Part shown: one piece after another, positions 18,684 through 28,428 of the stretch
Position numbering within the stretch: the stretch's first letter is position 1
How the letters are laid out: the number at the start of each line of letters is the position of its first letter
Origin: Planctomyces sp.
Lineage (GTDB): Bacteria > Planctomycetota > Planctomycetia > Planctomycetales > Planctomycetaceae
Length of the DNA stretch: 64,000 nucleotides
Assembly: GCA_019636235.1 (NCBI GenBank)
Contig: JAHBXW010000004.1
Coordinates: 186,001 to 250,000 of the forward strand
Reading direction: 5' to 3'
Notes under the pieces: generated by a model
Told to the model about the DNA's origin: nothing
Databases searched by the model: none
The model's input: only the letters and a program-made list of their open reading frames with translations
Translations under genes and position numbers: made by a program

Positions 18684-19559
18684 ATGCCACGCCAGCGCAC
18701 TCAGCCAAAGCCTCCCTTCCCGCCTCAGGGACTGACGCCCCCCGGCATCGAAGCGGACATGGACCCTCGGCCGCACTACAAGGCCCCGAAATACAAGGCG
18801 GCCGGCAAGCTCGAAGGCCTGATCGCTCTGATCACCGGCGGCGATTCTGGAATCGGCCGCTCCGTCGCCGTGCTGTTCGCTCGAGAGGGAGCGGACGTCG
18901 CCATCGTCTATCTCCCCGAGGAACAGGTCGACGCGGATGAGACCGCGCGGGTCGTTCAGGAAGCCGGCCGCTCAGCCGTCCTGATCCCCGGGGACGTCAC
19001 CGATCCCGAGTTCTGCGACCGCGCCGTCAAGCAGACCGTCGAGGAACTCGGCAAGCTCGACATCCTCGTCAACAACGCCGCGTTCCAGCAGCATCTTGAC
19101 GCCTTCGAAGACATCACCCTCGAACAGTGGGACAAGACCTTCAAAACCAACATCTATGGCTACTTTTACATGGCGAAGGCCGCCATCGAACACCTGCCCC
19201 GGGGCGGCAGCATCATCAACTGCGGGTCGATCACCGGCCTCGAAGGCAATGACGAGCTGATCGACTATTCCTCAACGAAGGGGGCCATCCACGCCTTCAC
19301 GAAGTCGATGGCCAGCCACCTCATCGATCGCGGCATTCGCGTCAACTGCGTCGCCCCTGGCCCGGTCTGGACGCCGCTGAATCCCGCCGAGCATGGCGAC
19401 GAAGCGATGCGGGAGTTCGGCGCGGGAACGCCGCTGGGCCGGCCGGCACAGCCGGAGGAAATCGCTCCCGCGTTCGTGTTCTTCGCCTCCGAGGCGGATT
19501 CCGGTTACATCTCCGGCGAGGTGCTGCCGCTCCTCGGCGGGCGACCGAAGGCGGGCTGA
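18684..19559 (+). CDS. short-chain dehydrogenase/reductase with N-terminal extension
   Basis: 291 residues. A Pro-rich leader (1-40, MPRQRTQPKPPFPPQGLTPP) precedes a classical SDR domain. The cofactor loop is TGGDSGIGRS (51-60), NNAAFQ is the NNAG-type strand, and the catalytic residues are Ser182, Tyr195 and Lys199 (YSSTK). The PGPVWTPL and GYISGEVLPLLGG segments and the leader are typical of the YghA-like stress-associated SDR group. It probably reduces or oxidises a small carbonyl/alcohol with NAD(P); the substrate is unknown. It is 222 nt upstream of ku. Confidence 0.9.
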   Translation: MPRQRTQPKPPFPPQGLTPPGIEADMDPRPHYKAPKYKAAGKLEGLIALITGGDSGIGRSVAVLFAREGADVAIVYLPEEQVDADETARVVQEAGRSAVLIPGDVTDPEFCDRAVKQTVEELGKLDILVNNAAFQQHLDAFEDITLEQWDKTFKTNIYGYFYMAKAAIEHLPRGGSIINCGSITGLEGNDELIDYSSTKGAIHAFTKSMASHLIDRGIRVNCVAPGPVWTPLNPAEHGDEAMREFGAGTPLGRPAQPEEIAPAFVFFASEADSGYISGEVLPLLGGRPKAG

Positions 19560-19781
19560 CGGCTCGTCGAATCCAGACATCCCAGACAAGAACTGTCGCA
19601 AACGAAGACCAGGTGCGTCAGGCCGTGGAGGCTGCCGTCATCCCTGCTGAACGCTGCGTTTTCGCATCTTCCGCAGCGGGAAGGGACCGGCGACGCCACG
19701 GAAGTCGACAGTTTTTCAATTGGTTCCGCGCGGCCCGTCCGCCTCGGGCCCGCCGCAGCGCGAACATCGTGAGGCGCAGCA

Positions 19782-20708
19782 ATGCCGCGGCCGATCTGGA
19801 AAGGGCACATCAGCTTTGGACTCGTGAACGTCCCGGTCACGCTCTACGGGGCGGAACAGCGGAACGACATCAGTTTTCACCTGCTGGACAGCCGCGACTC
19901 GGCACGCGTGCGATACGAACGGGTCAATGAAGCGACCGGCGAGGAGGTGCCATGGAGCCGGATCATCAAAGGCTATGAATATGCCGACGGGAACTACGTC
20001 CTGTTGAAGGAGCAGGAGCTGGAGCGCGCCCAGGCCGAGCTGACGAAAACGATCGAGATCGAACAGTTCGTCGACCTCGCGAAGATCGAGGTTCCCTACT
20101 TCGACAAGCCCTACGTGCTGACGCCGTCGAAAGGGGGCGAGAAGGGCTACGTCCTGCTGCGGGAGACGATGCGCAAGACGGGCCGGGCGGGCATCGCCCG
20201 GGTGGTCATTCGGGCGCGCGGGTATGTCGCCGCATTGCTTCCGGTCGGGGATGCGCTGATCCTGAACCTGCTCCGGTTTCACCAGGAACTGAAACCGCTC
20301 AAGGAGTTCGACCTCCCCCGCGGCAATTCCGGCCGCCACAAGGCGACCCCCCGGGAACTTGAGCTGGCGAAGAGCCTGGTGGACGGCATGTCGTCCGACT
20401 GGAATCCGGAGGACTACGACGATGAGCACCGCGAGGCCCTCATGCGGCTGATCCGCAAGCGCATCGACGCGGGACAGACAGAGTCCGCTCCGGAAGATGA
20501 CCTGGCGGACGTCGATGAGCCGCCGGCGACCGTCAACTTTCTGGACGTCCTCAAACAGAGCGTCGCGACCAAATCCAAAGGGACCTTGAAACAGGCTGCG
20601 AATCCGGGACGGAAATCGAAACCGCGGCCGCGGACCGGAACACGGCCTGCAGGCAAGAAGCGCGCCCCCTCCCGCGCCCGCAGGCCCGCGAAGAAGAAGG
20701 CCGGCTGA
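19782..20708 (+). CDS. ku: Ku protein, non-homologous end joining
   Basis: 308 residues. It begins MPRPIWKGHISFGLVNVPV, the strongly conserved start of bacterial Ku, and continues with a beta-barrel core to about residue 260 that encircles DNA ends. The last 45 residues are a Lys/Arg/Pro-rich tail (KKRAPSRARRPAKKKAG), as in other bacterial Ku proteins that use it for DNA binding. Ku recruits LigD; the ligD start overlaps the ku stop codon by one base, so the two are translationally coupled. The length is typical. Confidence 0.97.
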   Translation: MPRPIWKGHISFGLVNVPVTLYGAEQRNDISFHLLDSRDSARVRYERVNEATGEEVPWSRIIKGYEYADGNYVLLKEQELERAQAELTKTIEIEQFVDLAKIEVPYFDKPYVLTPSKGGEKGYVLLRETMRKTGRAGIARVVIRARGYVAALLPVGDALILNLLRFHQELKPLKEFDLPRGNSGRHKATPRELELAKSLVDGMSSDWNPEDYDDEHREALMRLIRKRIDAGQTESAPEDDLADVDEPPATVNFLDVLKQSVATKSKGTLKQAANPGRKSKPRPRTGTRPAGKKRAPSRARRPAKKKAG

Positions 20709-23446
20709 TGCCGCTCGCGGACTACCGCCGCAAACGCGACTTCCGAACGACCCCCGAGCCGTCCGGCGAGGCTCGTTCGTCTCCCGCCGGGTTCACGTTC
20801 GTCGTCCAGAAGCATGCCGCCAGCCGGCTGCATTACGACTTCCGGCTGGAACTCGATGGCGTGCTGAAGAGCTGGGCCGTGCCGAAAGGACCAAGCCTCG
20901 ATCCCGCGGTGAAAGCGCTGGCCGTCGAGGTGGAGGACCATCCGCTCGACTACGCCGGTTTCGAAGGCGTGATTCCGAAAGGGGAGTACGGCGGGGGAAC
21001 CGTCATGGTCTGGGATCGGGGCCGCTGGGAACCGGAGAACGATCCCCAGGCAGGCCTTCGCAAGGGCGACCTCAAGTTCCGGCTGCAGGGCGAGAAGCTG
21101 CAGGGCTCGTTCGCACTGATTCGGATGCGCAGCGACGGGGATGGCCGTCACAATTGGCTGCTCATCAAGCACAAGGATAGTGAAGCCCGCCCCGGAGACG
21201 GCCATGGCCTGCTCGAACGCGAGCCGACGAGCGTGCTCAGCGGACGCGATCTCGACGAGATTGCCGCGGCGGGGGATCGCGTCTGGAACTCGAATGACGA
21301 CGGCGGCGCCGCCGGTAAGTCGCGTAACAAGCGCCGCGTGGCGAAGTCGTCCCGGAACGAGTCTTCGAACGGACGAACCGGATGGAGACTGACGAAGACG
21401 CCGCCGAAGTCTTCCCCCAAGGCATCCCGACAGCCCGCGCCAGTTCCTGCCGAACTCGATCCGGCGGCGCTCCCCAAGGCCCGCCGCGCAGCGTTCCCGA
21501 AGACCGTGCCCCTGCAGCTCGCGACGCTCTCCACATCCGCGCCGGACGGCGAACCCTGGCTGCATGAACTCAAGTTCGACGGCTATCGAGTGCTGGCGAA
21601 AGTCCGGGATGGGCGGGCGCAGCTCATCACGCGCGGCGGCAAGGACTGGACTCGCCGCTTCACCCCGATCGCCGAGCAACTGCTGACGCTGACCGTCGAG
21701 TCCGCGATCCTCGACGGGGAGGTCGTCGCAGTCGACGAACGCGGCGTGTCCCGCTTCCAGCGGCTGCAGAACTCTCTGAAACGCGATCGCCCGGACGAAC
21801 TCCTGTACTACGTGTTCGATCTGCTGTATCTCGATGGCTTCGACCTGCGCAGCAGCCCGCTCAGCGAGCGCAAAGCCCTTCTCGCGAGTCTGTTTCAGTC
21901 GCGCCGCGAGGCGGAATCCCCACAGCTCGCCTACAGCGATCACATCGAGGGGAATGGTCCGGATGTTCTTCGCCAGAGCTGCGAACAGGGCCTTGAGGGC
22001 ATCATCTGCAAGCGCGCGGACAGTCCCTACGCGGGAGCGCGAAACCGCAACTGGTTGAAGGTGAAGTGCGGCGGCCGCCAGGAATTCGTGATCGTCGGGT
22101 TCACGGCGCCCCGCAAGTCCCGCGTCGGATTCGGGGCCCTGCTGCTGGGAGTCTATGAAGGGGACCAGCTCCGCTACGCCGGCCGGGTTGGCACGGGCTT
22201 TGACCAGGCGCTGCTGAAGGACCTTGCGCGGCGGCTGTCCCGGATCGCGACGAAGGAGTCGCCGCTGGCCGAAACGCTGACGGCCGCGCAGCGACGCGGC
22301 GTCGCCTGGGTCCGCCCGGAACTCGTCGCAGAAGTGCGGTTCACCGATTGGACCGACGACGGACTGTTGCGGCATCCGGCCTTCCTCGGCTTGCGGGAAG
22401 ACAAGCCGCCGCGGGAGATCGTCCGCGAAACGCCCGCCGGTGCGAGCCCTGGCAAGGGTCCGGACATGCCCGCGAAGTCCCCCAGCCACGCGTCTCCAAA
22501 AAAACGCGGCCAGCGCGCCGCAAAGACAACCAGCAAGTCGACCGACCCCGTCGAGTTCAGCGGCGTCCGTCTGACGTCGCCCGATCGCCAGCTGTTCGAC
22601 GACCCGCCCGTCTCCAAGAGCGACCTCGCCGCGTACTACGTCGCCATCGCGGACTGGGCGTTGCCGTGGGTGACGCAGCGGCCGTTAAGCCTCGTCCGCT
22701 GCCCGGACGGCCAGGCGGGCGAGTGCTTCTACCAGAAGCACTGGACGCCGTCGCTGCCCGAATCGGTCCGCTGGGTCAAGGTCGACGAGAAACGCGGGTC
22801 CGGCCGGTACGTGGTCATCGAGGATCTCGCGGGCCTGATCGGGTTCGTGCAGATCAGCACGCTGGAACTCCATCCCTGGAACGCTCGGACCGACCGGCTC
22901 GACGCCCCGGACATGATCGTGTTCGATCTCGACCCGGCCCCGGACGTCGATTGGGCGCAGGTCCAGCAGGGCGCTCGGGATGTTCGCGATGTCCTGTCCG
23001 AACTCGGCCTCAAGTCGTTTCTGAGGACGTCTGGGGGCAAGGGGTTGCATGTCGTCGTGCCGCTCACGCGCCGCAGCGGGTGGGACGAGGTTTCGGAGTT
23101 CGCACGACACATCGCCACGGGCCTCGCCCAGCATGCCCCGGACCGCTACATCGCGAACATGCGCAAGGAACTCCGGACCGGCAAGGTCTTCGTCGATTAC
23201 CTCCGCAACCAGCGGGGGGCGACGTCGATCGCCTGCTACTCCACCCGCAGCCGGCCCGGGGCGCCCGTCGCCACGCCGCTTGACTGGCAGGAACTCGGAC
23301 GGCTGCGCTCCGCGCACCAGTTCACGATCGAGTCGATTCCGAAGCGGCTGCAGCGGCTGTCGCGCGATCCCTGGGAGGACTTCCACCAGACGCGGCAGTC
23401 GCTGACCCGGGAGGTCCTGTCCCGCGCCCGCGATTTCGCGTCGTGA
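20708..23446 (+). CDS. ligD: ATP-dependent DNA ligase D, PE-LIG-POL order
   Basis: 912 residues with three modules. The 3'-phosphoesterase domain (about 30-160) shows QKHAASRLHYDFRLEL and GVIPKGEYGGGTV. After a basic linker the ligase domain (about 265-560) has the adenylated Lys289 in LKFDGYRV, and DGEVVAVDE and EGIICKR as further motifs. The primase-polymerase domain (about 610-905) shows the metal-binding DLDP near residue 740 and SGGKGLHVVVPL. It repairs double-strand breaks with Ku by trimming, filling and sealing ends. The module order is that of Pseudomonas LigD, not the mycobacterial POL-PE-LIG order. A second linker near 580-610 is Lys-rich. Confidence 0.97.
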   Translation: MPLADYRRKRDFRTTPEPSGEARSSPAGFTFVVQKHAASRLHYDFRLELDGVLKSWAVPKGPSLDPAVKALAVEVEDHPLDYAGFEGVIPKGEYGGGTVMVWDRGRWEPENDPQAGLRKGDLKFRLQGEKLQGSFALIRMRSDGDGRHNWLLIKHKDSEARPGDGHGLLEREPTSVLSGRDLDEIAAAGDRVWNSNDDGGAAGKSRNKRRVAKSSRNESSNGRTGWRLTKTPPKSSPKASRQPAPVPAELDPAALPKARRAAFPKTVPLQLATLSTSAPDGEPWLHELKFDGYRVLAKVRDGRAQLITRGGKDWTRRFTPIAEQLLTLTVESAILDGEVVAVDERGVSRFQRLQNSLKRDRPDELLYYVFDLLYLDGFDLRSSPLSERKALLASLFQSRREAESPQLAYSDHIEGNGPDVLRQSCEQGLEGIICKRADSPYAGARNRNWLKVKCGGRQEFVIVGFTAPRKSRVGFGALLLGVYEGDQLRYAGRVGTGFDQALLKDLARRLSRIATKESPLAETLTAAQRRGVAWVRPELVAEVRFTDWTDDGLLRHPAFLGLREDKPPREIVRETPAGASPGKGPDMPAKSPSHASPKKRGQRAAKTTSKSTDPVEFSGVRLTSPDRQLFDDPPVSKSDLAAYYVAIADWALPWVTQRPLSLVRCPDGQAGECFYQKHWTPSLPESVRWVKVDEKRGSGRYVVIEDLAGLIGFVQISTLELHPWNARTDRLDAPDMIVFDLDPAPDVDWAQVQQGARDVRDVLSELGLKSFLRTSGGKGLHVVVPLTRRSGWDEVSEFARHIATGLAQHAPDRYIANMRKELRTGKVFVDYLRNQRGATSIACYSTRSRPGAPVATPLDWQELGRLRSAHQFTIESIPKRLQRLSRDPWEDFHQTRQSLTREVLSRARDFAS

Positions 23447-23482
23447 GGAATTCCCGCCGCCCGCCGGTTACGATGCCGCCGT

Positions 23483-25567
23483 ATGAGCACACTGCCCCTC
23501 GCGGCATGTCACTGCTGCGGCCTCATCCAACGCTCCGGCGAATTCCCCGCTGACGTCGTCTGCGCCCGCTGCGAAACGCCGCTCGCCGACCGGTCGGCCG
23601 TGCATGACAACCAGCTTTCGGCGGCGCTCGCCGCCACGGCGCTGATCCTGTACGGCCCGGCCATCACGCTGCCGTTTCTGCGCATCGAGCGTCTGGGCCA
23701 GGCCTTCGAGGACAGCCTGATCGGCGGCATCCGGGCGCTGTTCGCCGAGGGGCACTGGTTTGTCGGCGTCGTCGTGCTCGTCTTCTCGGTGCTGCTCCCC
23801 TTGGTCAAGCTCGCCGCCATACTGGTCCTCAGCCTGCGACACGACTGGCTGCATATGCGACATCGCGGAATCACCTACCGTGTCGTCGAGCAACTCGGAC
23901 GGTGGGGCATGCTCGATGTCCTGCTGGTCGCCGTGCTGGTCGCGTTCGTGAAGCTGGGCAGCCTCGTCAGCTTCGGCGCTGGTCCTGGCCTGGCGACATT
24001 CGCCATCTTTGTTCTGGTGAGCCTCCTGGCCGGCGTGCTGTTCAACCCGCATGCCCTGTGGGACCCGCGGCAGTGGCTGGCCATGGACGAGGGCTCGGCC
24101 GCTTCCGGACCAATCGGTCCTGCCGGACGCGTCGAGCCGCCCGCTCCGGCCGCGACGCCAGACGCTTCGCCGCCGCCCAGCGCCCCGCTTCCCGCTCCTC
24201 GCCGACGCGAAGCCCGCGGCGTCTGGCGCCGGCTGACCATCTGGGCGATCCCCGTCCTGGCCCTTGCGGCGGTGACATTTCTCGCCGCCCGCTCCTGGGC
24301 GAATCGCGGTCGCGTCATCGAGATCGCTTTCCTCGAAGGGCATGGCCTGCGGCCGGGGGATGAACTCAAGCATCTGGGAATCGCCGTCGGCAGCGTCGAG
24401 TCGGTCGAGCTCGCCCCCGGCGGCGCGGAGATCCGCGTGCAGGTGCGGCTGGCCCCCGCCGGCAGTCAGCTCGCCCGCCGCGGCTCCCGCTTCTGGATCG
24501 TGCGGCCGCAGGTCGACCTGACCGGCATCTCCGGTTTGGAAACCCTGATCGGCGCGAAGCATCTCGCCGTGGCTCCCGGCCCGCCGGACGAGCCCGAGGA
24601 GTCGCGGTTCCTGGGCCGAGAAAGCCCGCCCCTGATCGACGCGGAGACCCCCGGCGGCCTGCGGATTGTCCTCCAGTCGAGCCAGGCAGTCGGTCTGCGT
24701 CCCGGCCTGCCGGTGTGGTATCGCTCGCTGCGCGTGGGGTCGGTGGCCTCGGTGACGCTCGCTGCGGATGGCAGCGCCGTCGAATCGGCCGTTGTCATCC
24801 GCCCGGAGTTTCGACAACTCGTTCGCGCGAGAGCCCGGTTCTGGAATTCCAGCGGCCTGCGGATCGATGGCAGCCTGACGTCCGTCCGAGTGCACGTGGC
24901 CCCCGCGGAGGCCTGGCTGCGCGGCGGCATCGAGTTCGCCGTCCCCGATGACCCCGGCCCCGAGGTCACCAGCGGGCATCGGTTCCGTCTCGCGGAGCGT
25001 GCGGAGCCCGAATGGTTGAATTGGTCCCCCGCGCTGACCGCCTCCGACCTGTCCCTGGGACGCGACCTCCCGCCGCTCGAACGCGCCGTCGTGCTGTGGG
25101 ATGCCAGCACGCTGTTCCGGACGCGCACGGGCGAACGCTCCGGCCTGGTGCTGCCGTTGGAGAGCGGATTTCTGGCGCCGCGTGCGTTCGTGGACCCGCC
25201 GCACGAGACGGCCCGCCTGACGCTCGCCGACCAGACGATCCCGCTCGCGGGCGACGTTCGGACGCCGTTCAACGAACAACTCGCGATTGTCGCCGCCGCG
25301 CCGACCCGCGCCGCCCGCATCCGCAGCCCCGACCGCCCCGAGGACGGGTTCCTCGTGGTCGGCGAGGCGACGCCCGTGTTCATCGCCGCCGCACGAATGT
25401 CGGAGGAGGCCGGGCTGTGGTCGATCGACCGCAGCCTGCCGGTCGCCGATCCGCTGCCCGGAGCGGCGTTCGTCGCGGCGTCCGATCACGCGGTCATTGC
25501 AATGCTCATCGCGGACGGGGAATCGTGGCGGCTGGCGCCGCTGCGCCGCACATCGTCCGACCGTTGA
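23483..25567 (+). CDS. PqiA-PqiB fusion: zinc-ribbon membrane domain plus MCE domains
   Basis: 694 residues. The N-terminal third resembles PqiA: a Cys pattern (CHCCG at 9-13, CARC at 27-30) and four membrane helices at about 46-65, 93-117, 143-160 and 168-188. After a Pro/Ala-rich linker a fifth helix (252-268) leads to MCE/MlaD domains (about 278-366 and 395-488), with the PqiB-like FWIVRPQVDLTGISGLETLI. Residues 500-694 form a region I do not recognise. In other bacteria PqiA and PqiB are separate proteins of an intermembrane lipid-transport complex; no pqiC-like gene follows. It starts 36 nt after ligD and may share its transcript. Confidence 0.85.
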   Translation: MSTLPLAACHCCGLIQRSGEFPADVVCARCETPLADRSAVHDNQLSAALAATALILYGPAITLPFLRIERLGQAFEDSLIGGIRALFAEGHWFVGVVVLVFSVLLPLVKLAAILVLSLRHDWLHMRHRGITYRVVEQLGRWGMLDVLLVAVLVAFVKLGSLVSFGAGPGLATFAIFVLVSLLAGVLFNPHALWDPRQWLAMDEGSAASGPIGPAGRVEPPAPAATPDASPPPSAPLPAPRRREARGVWRRLTIWAIPVLALAAVTFLAARSWANRGRVIEIAFLEGHGLRPGDELKHLGIAVGSVESVELAPGGAEIRVQVRLAPAGSQLARRGSRFWIVRPQVDLTGISGLETLIGAKHLAVAPGPPDEPEESRFLGRESPPLIDAETPGGLRIVLQSSQAVGLRPGLPVWYRSLRVGSVASVTLAADGSAVESAVVIRPEFRQLVRARARFWNSSGLRIDGSLTSVRVHVAPAEAWLRGGIEFAVPDDPGPEVTSGHRFRLAERAEPEWLNWSPALTASDLSLGRDLPPLERAVVLWDASTLFRTRTGERSGLVLPLESGFLAPRAFVDPPHETARLTLADQTIPLAGDVRTPFNEQLAIVAAAPTRAARIRSPDRPEDGFLVVGEATPVFIAAARMSEEAGLWSIDRSLPVADPLPGAAFVAASDHAVIAMLIADGESWRLAPLRRTSSDR

Positions 25568-25793
25568 GCGCCGGGCGGACACGGCCGGGGTGGGGCCGAT
25601 TCCCGCGCGGGAGAACCTTCGGCCGGACGCCCGAACCTGTCTGTGGCGCGGCGGGTCCGGCCCCGTGGGCAGGCCGAGTTCCGGCGTTTTTCGACGGCCC
25701 GCGGCAAGCCTTTTCTCGACCGCCCTTCGGGCCTAGAGTACGGCCGAACGTTCAAAGCTCCCGGCCGCTCGCGGCCTTCAGAAAGCCTGTTCC

Positions 25794-26300
25794 ATGCGAC
25801 ACGTGCTGTCCGCCCTGGTGATCAACCAGCCCGGCGTCCTGGCCCACATTTCGGGGATGCTCGCGTCCCGCGCGTTCAACATCGACAGCCTCGCCGTCGG
25901 CGAGACCGAGAACCCGCGCTACTCGCGAATGACATTCGTCATCACGGGGGACGACAAGGTCCTGGATCAGGTCCGCAAGCAACTGGAGAAGATCGTCACC
26001 GTCGTGACGGTGCTGGACTATTCCGGCGAGGAGTACGTCGAACGGGACCTGATGCTGATCAAGGTCCGCACGCCGACGGGCAAACGCAGCGAGGTCAAGG
26101 AGCTGGTCGACATCTTCCGGGGGCGGATCGTGGACGTCAGCGCCGAGCACGTGATGATCGAGATCTCGGGCCAGGAGCGGAAAGTGGTGGCCTTCATCGA
26201 GGCCGTCCGCCCTTACGGCATTCTGGAACTCGTGCGGACCGGCCGGATCGCGCTGATGCGCGAGAGCTGCATGTCGTCCGAGCCCCCGTCGGGAACCTGA
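25794..26300 (+). CDS. ilvN: acetolactate synthase small (regulatory) subunit
   Basis: 168 residues. An N-terminal ACT domain (about 2-76) reads HVLSALVINQPGVLAHISGMLASRAFNIDSL, the classical valine-binding motif of IlvN/IlvH. The C-terminal half (about 80-160) holds the ALS small-subunit domain, ending GILELVRTGRIALMR. It activates and feedback-regulates acetolactate synthase, the first common step of valine and isoleucine synthesis. The large subunit gene is not in the window. leuD converges 25 nt downstream. Confidence 0.97.
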   Translation: MRHVLSALVINQPGVLAHISGMLASRAFNIDSLAVGETENPRYSRMTFVITGDDKVLDQVRKQLEKIVTVVTVLDYSGEEYVERDLMLIKVRTPTGKRSEVKELVDIFRGRIVDVSAEHVMIEISGQERKVVAFIEAVRPYGILELVRTGRIALMRESCMSSEPPSGT

Positions 26301-26325
26301 CCGGCGGCCGCGCCGCGGCCACTTC

Positions 26326-26931
26326 TCAGCCGGCCGCGAATTGACGCATGTAGGGGAGCCGATCGGCCGTCTCGCGCACCTGCGCGGCGCCGTCCAGCAA
26401 TTGCCCCAGAAAGTCCCACTGCCCGCTGACCAGCGACTGCCGCGCTTCCTCGGGCATCGTGCAGGGGACAACCAGATCGTCGCAGCGGACCTGCAGCGCC
26501 TCGAGGTCGACCGTCACGACCCGCGTGGGGTCCGCCTGCACGGCGCTCGCCAGCGACTCCAGCGACGCCCGGTCGACGCACACCGCCGGGATGCCCAGCG
26601 ACGTGCAGTTCCCAAAGAAGATCTCCGCGAACGATTCCGCCGCCACCGCCCCGATGCCCCAGCGCATCAGCGACTGCGGCGCGTGCTCACGGCTGGAACC
26701 GCAGCCGAAATTCCGCCCGGAGAGCAGCACCTGCGCCCCCTGATAGCGGGGATCGTTGAACGGATGCGACGGGTCCTGCTTGCGGTCGTCCTCGAACGCG
26801 TGCGCCCCCAGCCCCTCGAACGTCACGCACCGCAAATAGCGCGCGGGGATGATCCGGTCCGTATCGATGTCGTCCAGCACCAGGGGGACCGCCCGTCCGC
26901 TCACTGAAGTCATCCGCTGCATCACGCACAT
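26326..26931 (-). CDS. leuD: 3-isopropylmalate dehydratase small subunit
   Basis: 201 residues of the aconitase swivel-domain type. [13 protein letters not shown] near the N-terminus and [17 protein letters not shown] in the middle are the diagnostic LeuD motifs, followed by FAEIFFGNC. It works with LeuC to isomerise isopropylmalate in leucine synthesis. leuC is not adjacent. Three in-frame ATG codons lie within the first seven residues, and the first (26931) is used here. The metal-permease gene is 108 nt upstream on the same strand, with no functional link. Confidence 0.97.
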   Translation of the reverse strand: MCVMQRMTSVSGRAVPLVLDDIDTDRIIPARYLRCVTFEGLGAHAFEDDRKQDPSHPFNDPRYQGAQVLLSGRNFGCGSSREHAPQSLMRWGIGAVAAESFAEIFFGNCTSLGIPAVCVDRASLESLASAVQADPTRVVTVDLEALQVRCDDLVVPCTMPEEARQSLVSGQWDFLGQLLDGAAQVRETADRLPYMRQFAAG

Positions 26932-27039
26932 CCAATCGTCTGCGATCGAAACGCCCCGCCGGACTTTGCCGCGAGATCGGCCGCGGCCGTTCCGGGGGAA
27001 TCCACGATTCTGGAGGCCCGGCCCTTCCGGAGCAAGGCT

Positions 27040-28428
27040 TCACGATTCCGGCGGCCCCGGGATCTTCCGGCCATGCGGATCGCGGTCGCTCCGCGGCAGG
27101 TCCGCCGCCAGCGCCTCATTCAACGACGGGTCCAGCACGTGCTCCGCCCGGTCCGCCGCCAGGTGCAGTTGGTCCGGCGGCAGCGGAAAATTGCGGTTCA
27201 GCCATGTCTCCCACAGGCGGTGCGACCGCACCAGCGTTCGCGCGTGTTCCCGCCCGGCATCCGTCAACCGCAGCCGCCCCGACGATTCGCGGATCAGCCA
27301 ACCGCGGCGCATCAACCGCCAGCCCGCCAGCCGCTCGATCCAGCGCTCCCGCAGCCGGGACGGACGTCGCCGTCCGGACCGTTCCAGGTCCTCCTCCTCC
27401 CGGTACGCCGCCCCCAGCAGATGGTCGGCCGCCATCGCCTGACCCACCCGCAGTCGGTCCAGCGCCTGCGACACCAGTCCCTTGCGAGGGCCGAAGAAGA
27501 CCGCCCCGGCGAACAACAAACCGCTGGCAACGGCGATGCTGCCCGCCGTGCCGGCGTCGCGAACCTCCGGCAGGCCCAAACGGCTGAACACCGGCCCCGG
27601 AACAGAGATCGCCAGCGCCTGCCCCAGCACCGCCGCGGCCGCCGCCGCCATCAGGCTCACGACCAGCACCATCCACAGCCGGTCCGTCAGCAACTGCGCG
27701 GTCGCCGCGGGCACAATCAACAGTCCGATCACCAGGATGCTGCCCACCGTGGAGAACGCCGTCGCCGCCGCGACCGTCGTCGCCGCCAGCAGCAGGTAAT
27801 GCAGCGCGCCCGCCGGTATCCCCTGTGTCCGGGCCTGCGCCGGATCGAACGCCGCCAGCCGCAGCTCCTTGAAGAACAGCAGCGTCAGCGCCAGGTTCGC
27901 CAGCAGCACCGCGCCGTTCGTCACTGCCGCCACCGGAATCCAGGACCTCGGGTTGATCGTGTCCAGCACCGACGCCTCCAGAATCCCGAACAGCACGCAG
28001 TCCGGGTCGATGTGCACGTCGTCCGCCGTCATCCGGATCATCACCAGGCCAACGGCGAACAGGCAGGTGAACACCACGCCCAGCGCCGCGCCGCTGTCGA
28101 TCCGGCCGATCCGCTGAATCGCCTCCGTCAGCCAGGCCGTCAGAAGTCCCGCCCCCACGGCGCCCAGCGTGATGGCCGTCTGCAGGACGGCGTCGAACCG
28201 CTCCGCGGGAACCCAGCCGGCATTCCGCAGCCCGTAGGCCGCCAGAAACGCCGCCACCACCCCCGGCAGCGCCGCGTGCGCCAGCGCATCCCCCAGCATG
28301 CTGTGACGCCGCAGCACCAGCCACACGCCGGGCAGCGCGCAGGACATGGCCGCCATCGCCGCGGTCAGCGCCACCGCGGAATCAATCTCCGACCACCCCC
28401 GAAGGTTGTGCAGGATTTCGCCCAGCAT
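27040..28428 (-). CDS. metal ABC transporter permease fused to DtxR-like regulator domain
   Basis: 462 residues. Residues about 1-290 are an ABC-3 permease of the Mn/Zn/Fe family with eight or nine helices: LVLRRHSMLGDALAHAALPG is the conserved cytoplasmic loop, and STVGSILVIGLLIVPAA is typical too. Residues about 350-460 are soluble and match the metal-binding/dimerisation half of DtxR/MntR regulators: LTDAGREHARTLVRSHRLWE, then HLAADRAEHVLDP, then DPHGRKIP. No ATPase or binding-protein gene is adjacent. ATG 28428 is chosen because the frame above it (to 28518) is not permease-like. It points to a permease that senses its own metal, but this is inference. Confidence 0.88.
   Translation of the reverse strand: MLGEILHNLRGWSEIDSAVALTAAMAAMSCALPGVWLVLRRHSMLGDALAHAALPGVVAAFLAAYGLRNAGWVPAERFDAVLQTAITLGAVGAGLLTAWLTEAIQRIGRIDSGAALGVVFTCLFAVGLVMIRMTADDVHIDPDCVLFGILEASVLDTINPRSWIPVAAVTNGAVLLANLALTLLFFKELRLAAFDPAQARTQGIPAGALHYLLLAATTVAAATAFSTVGSILVIGLLIVPAATAQLLTDRLWMVLVVSLMAAAAAAVLGQALAISVPGPVFSRLGLPEVRDAGTAGSIAVASGLLFAGAVFFGPRKGLVSQALDRLRVGQAMAADHLLGAAYREEEDLERSGRRRPSRLRERWIERLAGWRLMRRGWLIRESSGRLRLTDAGREHARTLVRSHRLWETWLNRNFPLPPDQLHLAADRAEHVLDPSLNEALAADLPRSDRDPHGRKIPGPPES

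Noticed and set aside
20414-22489. 691-codon minus-strand frame opposite ku-ligD
   Set aside because: Ku and LigD motifs are complete on the plus strand; this frame is compositional.
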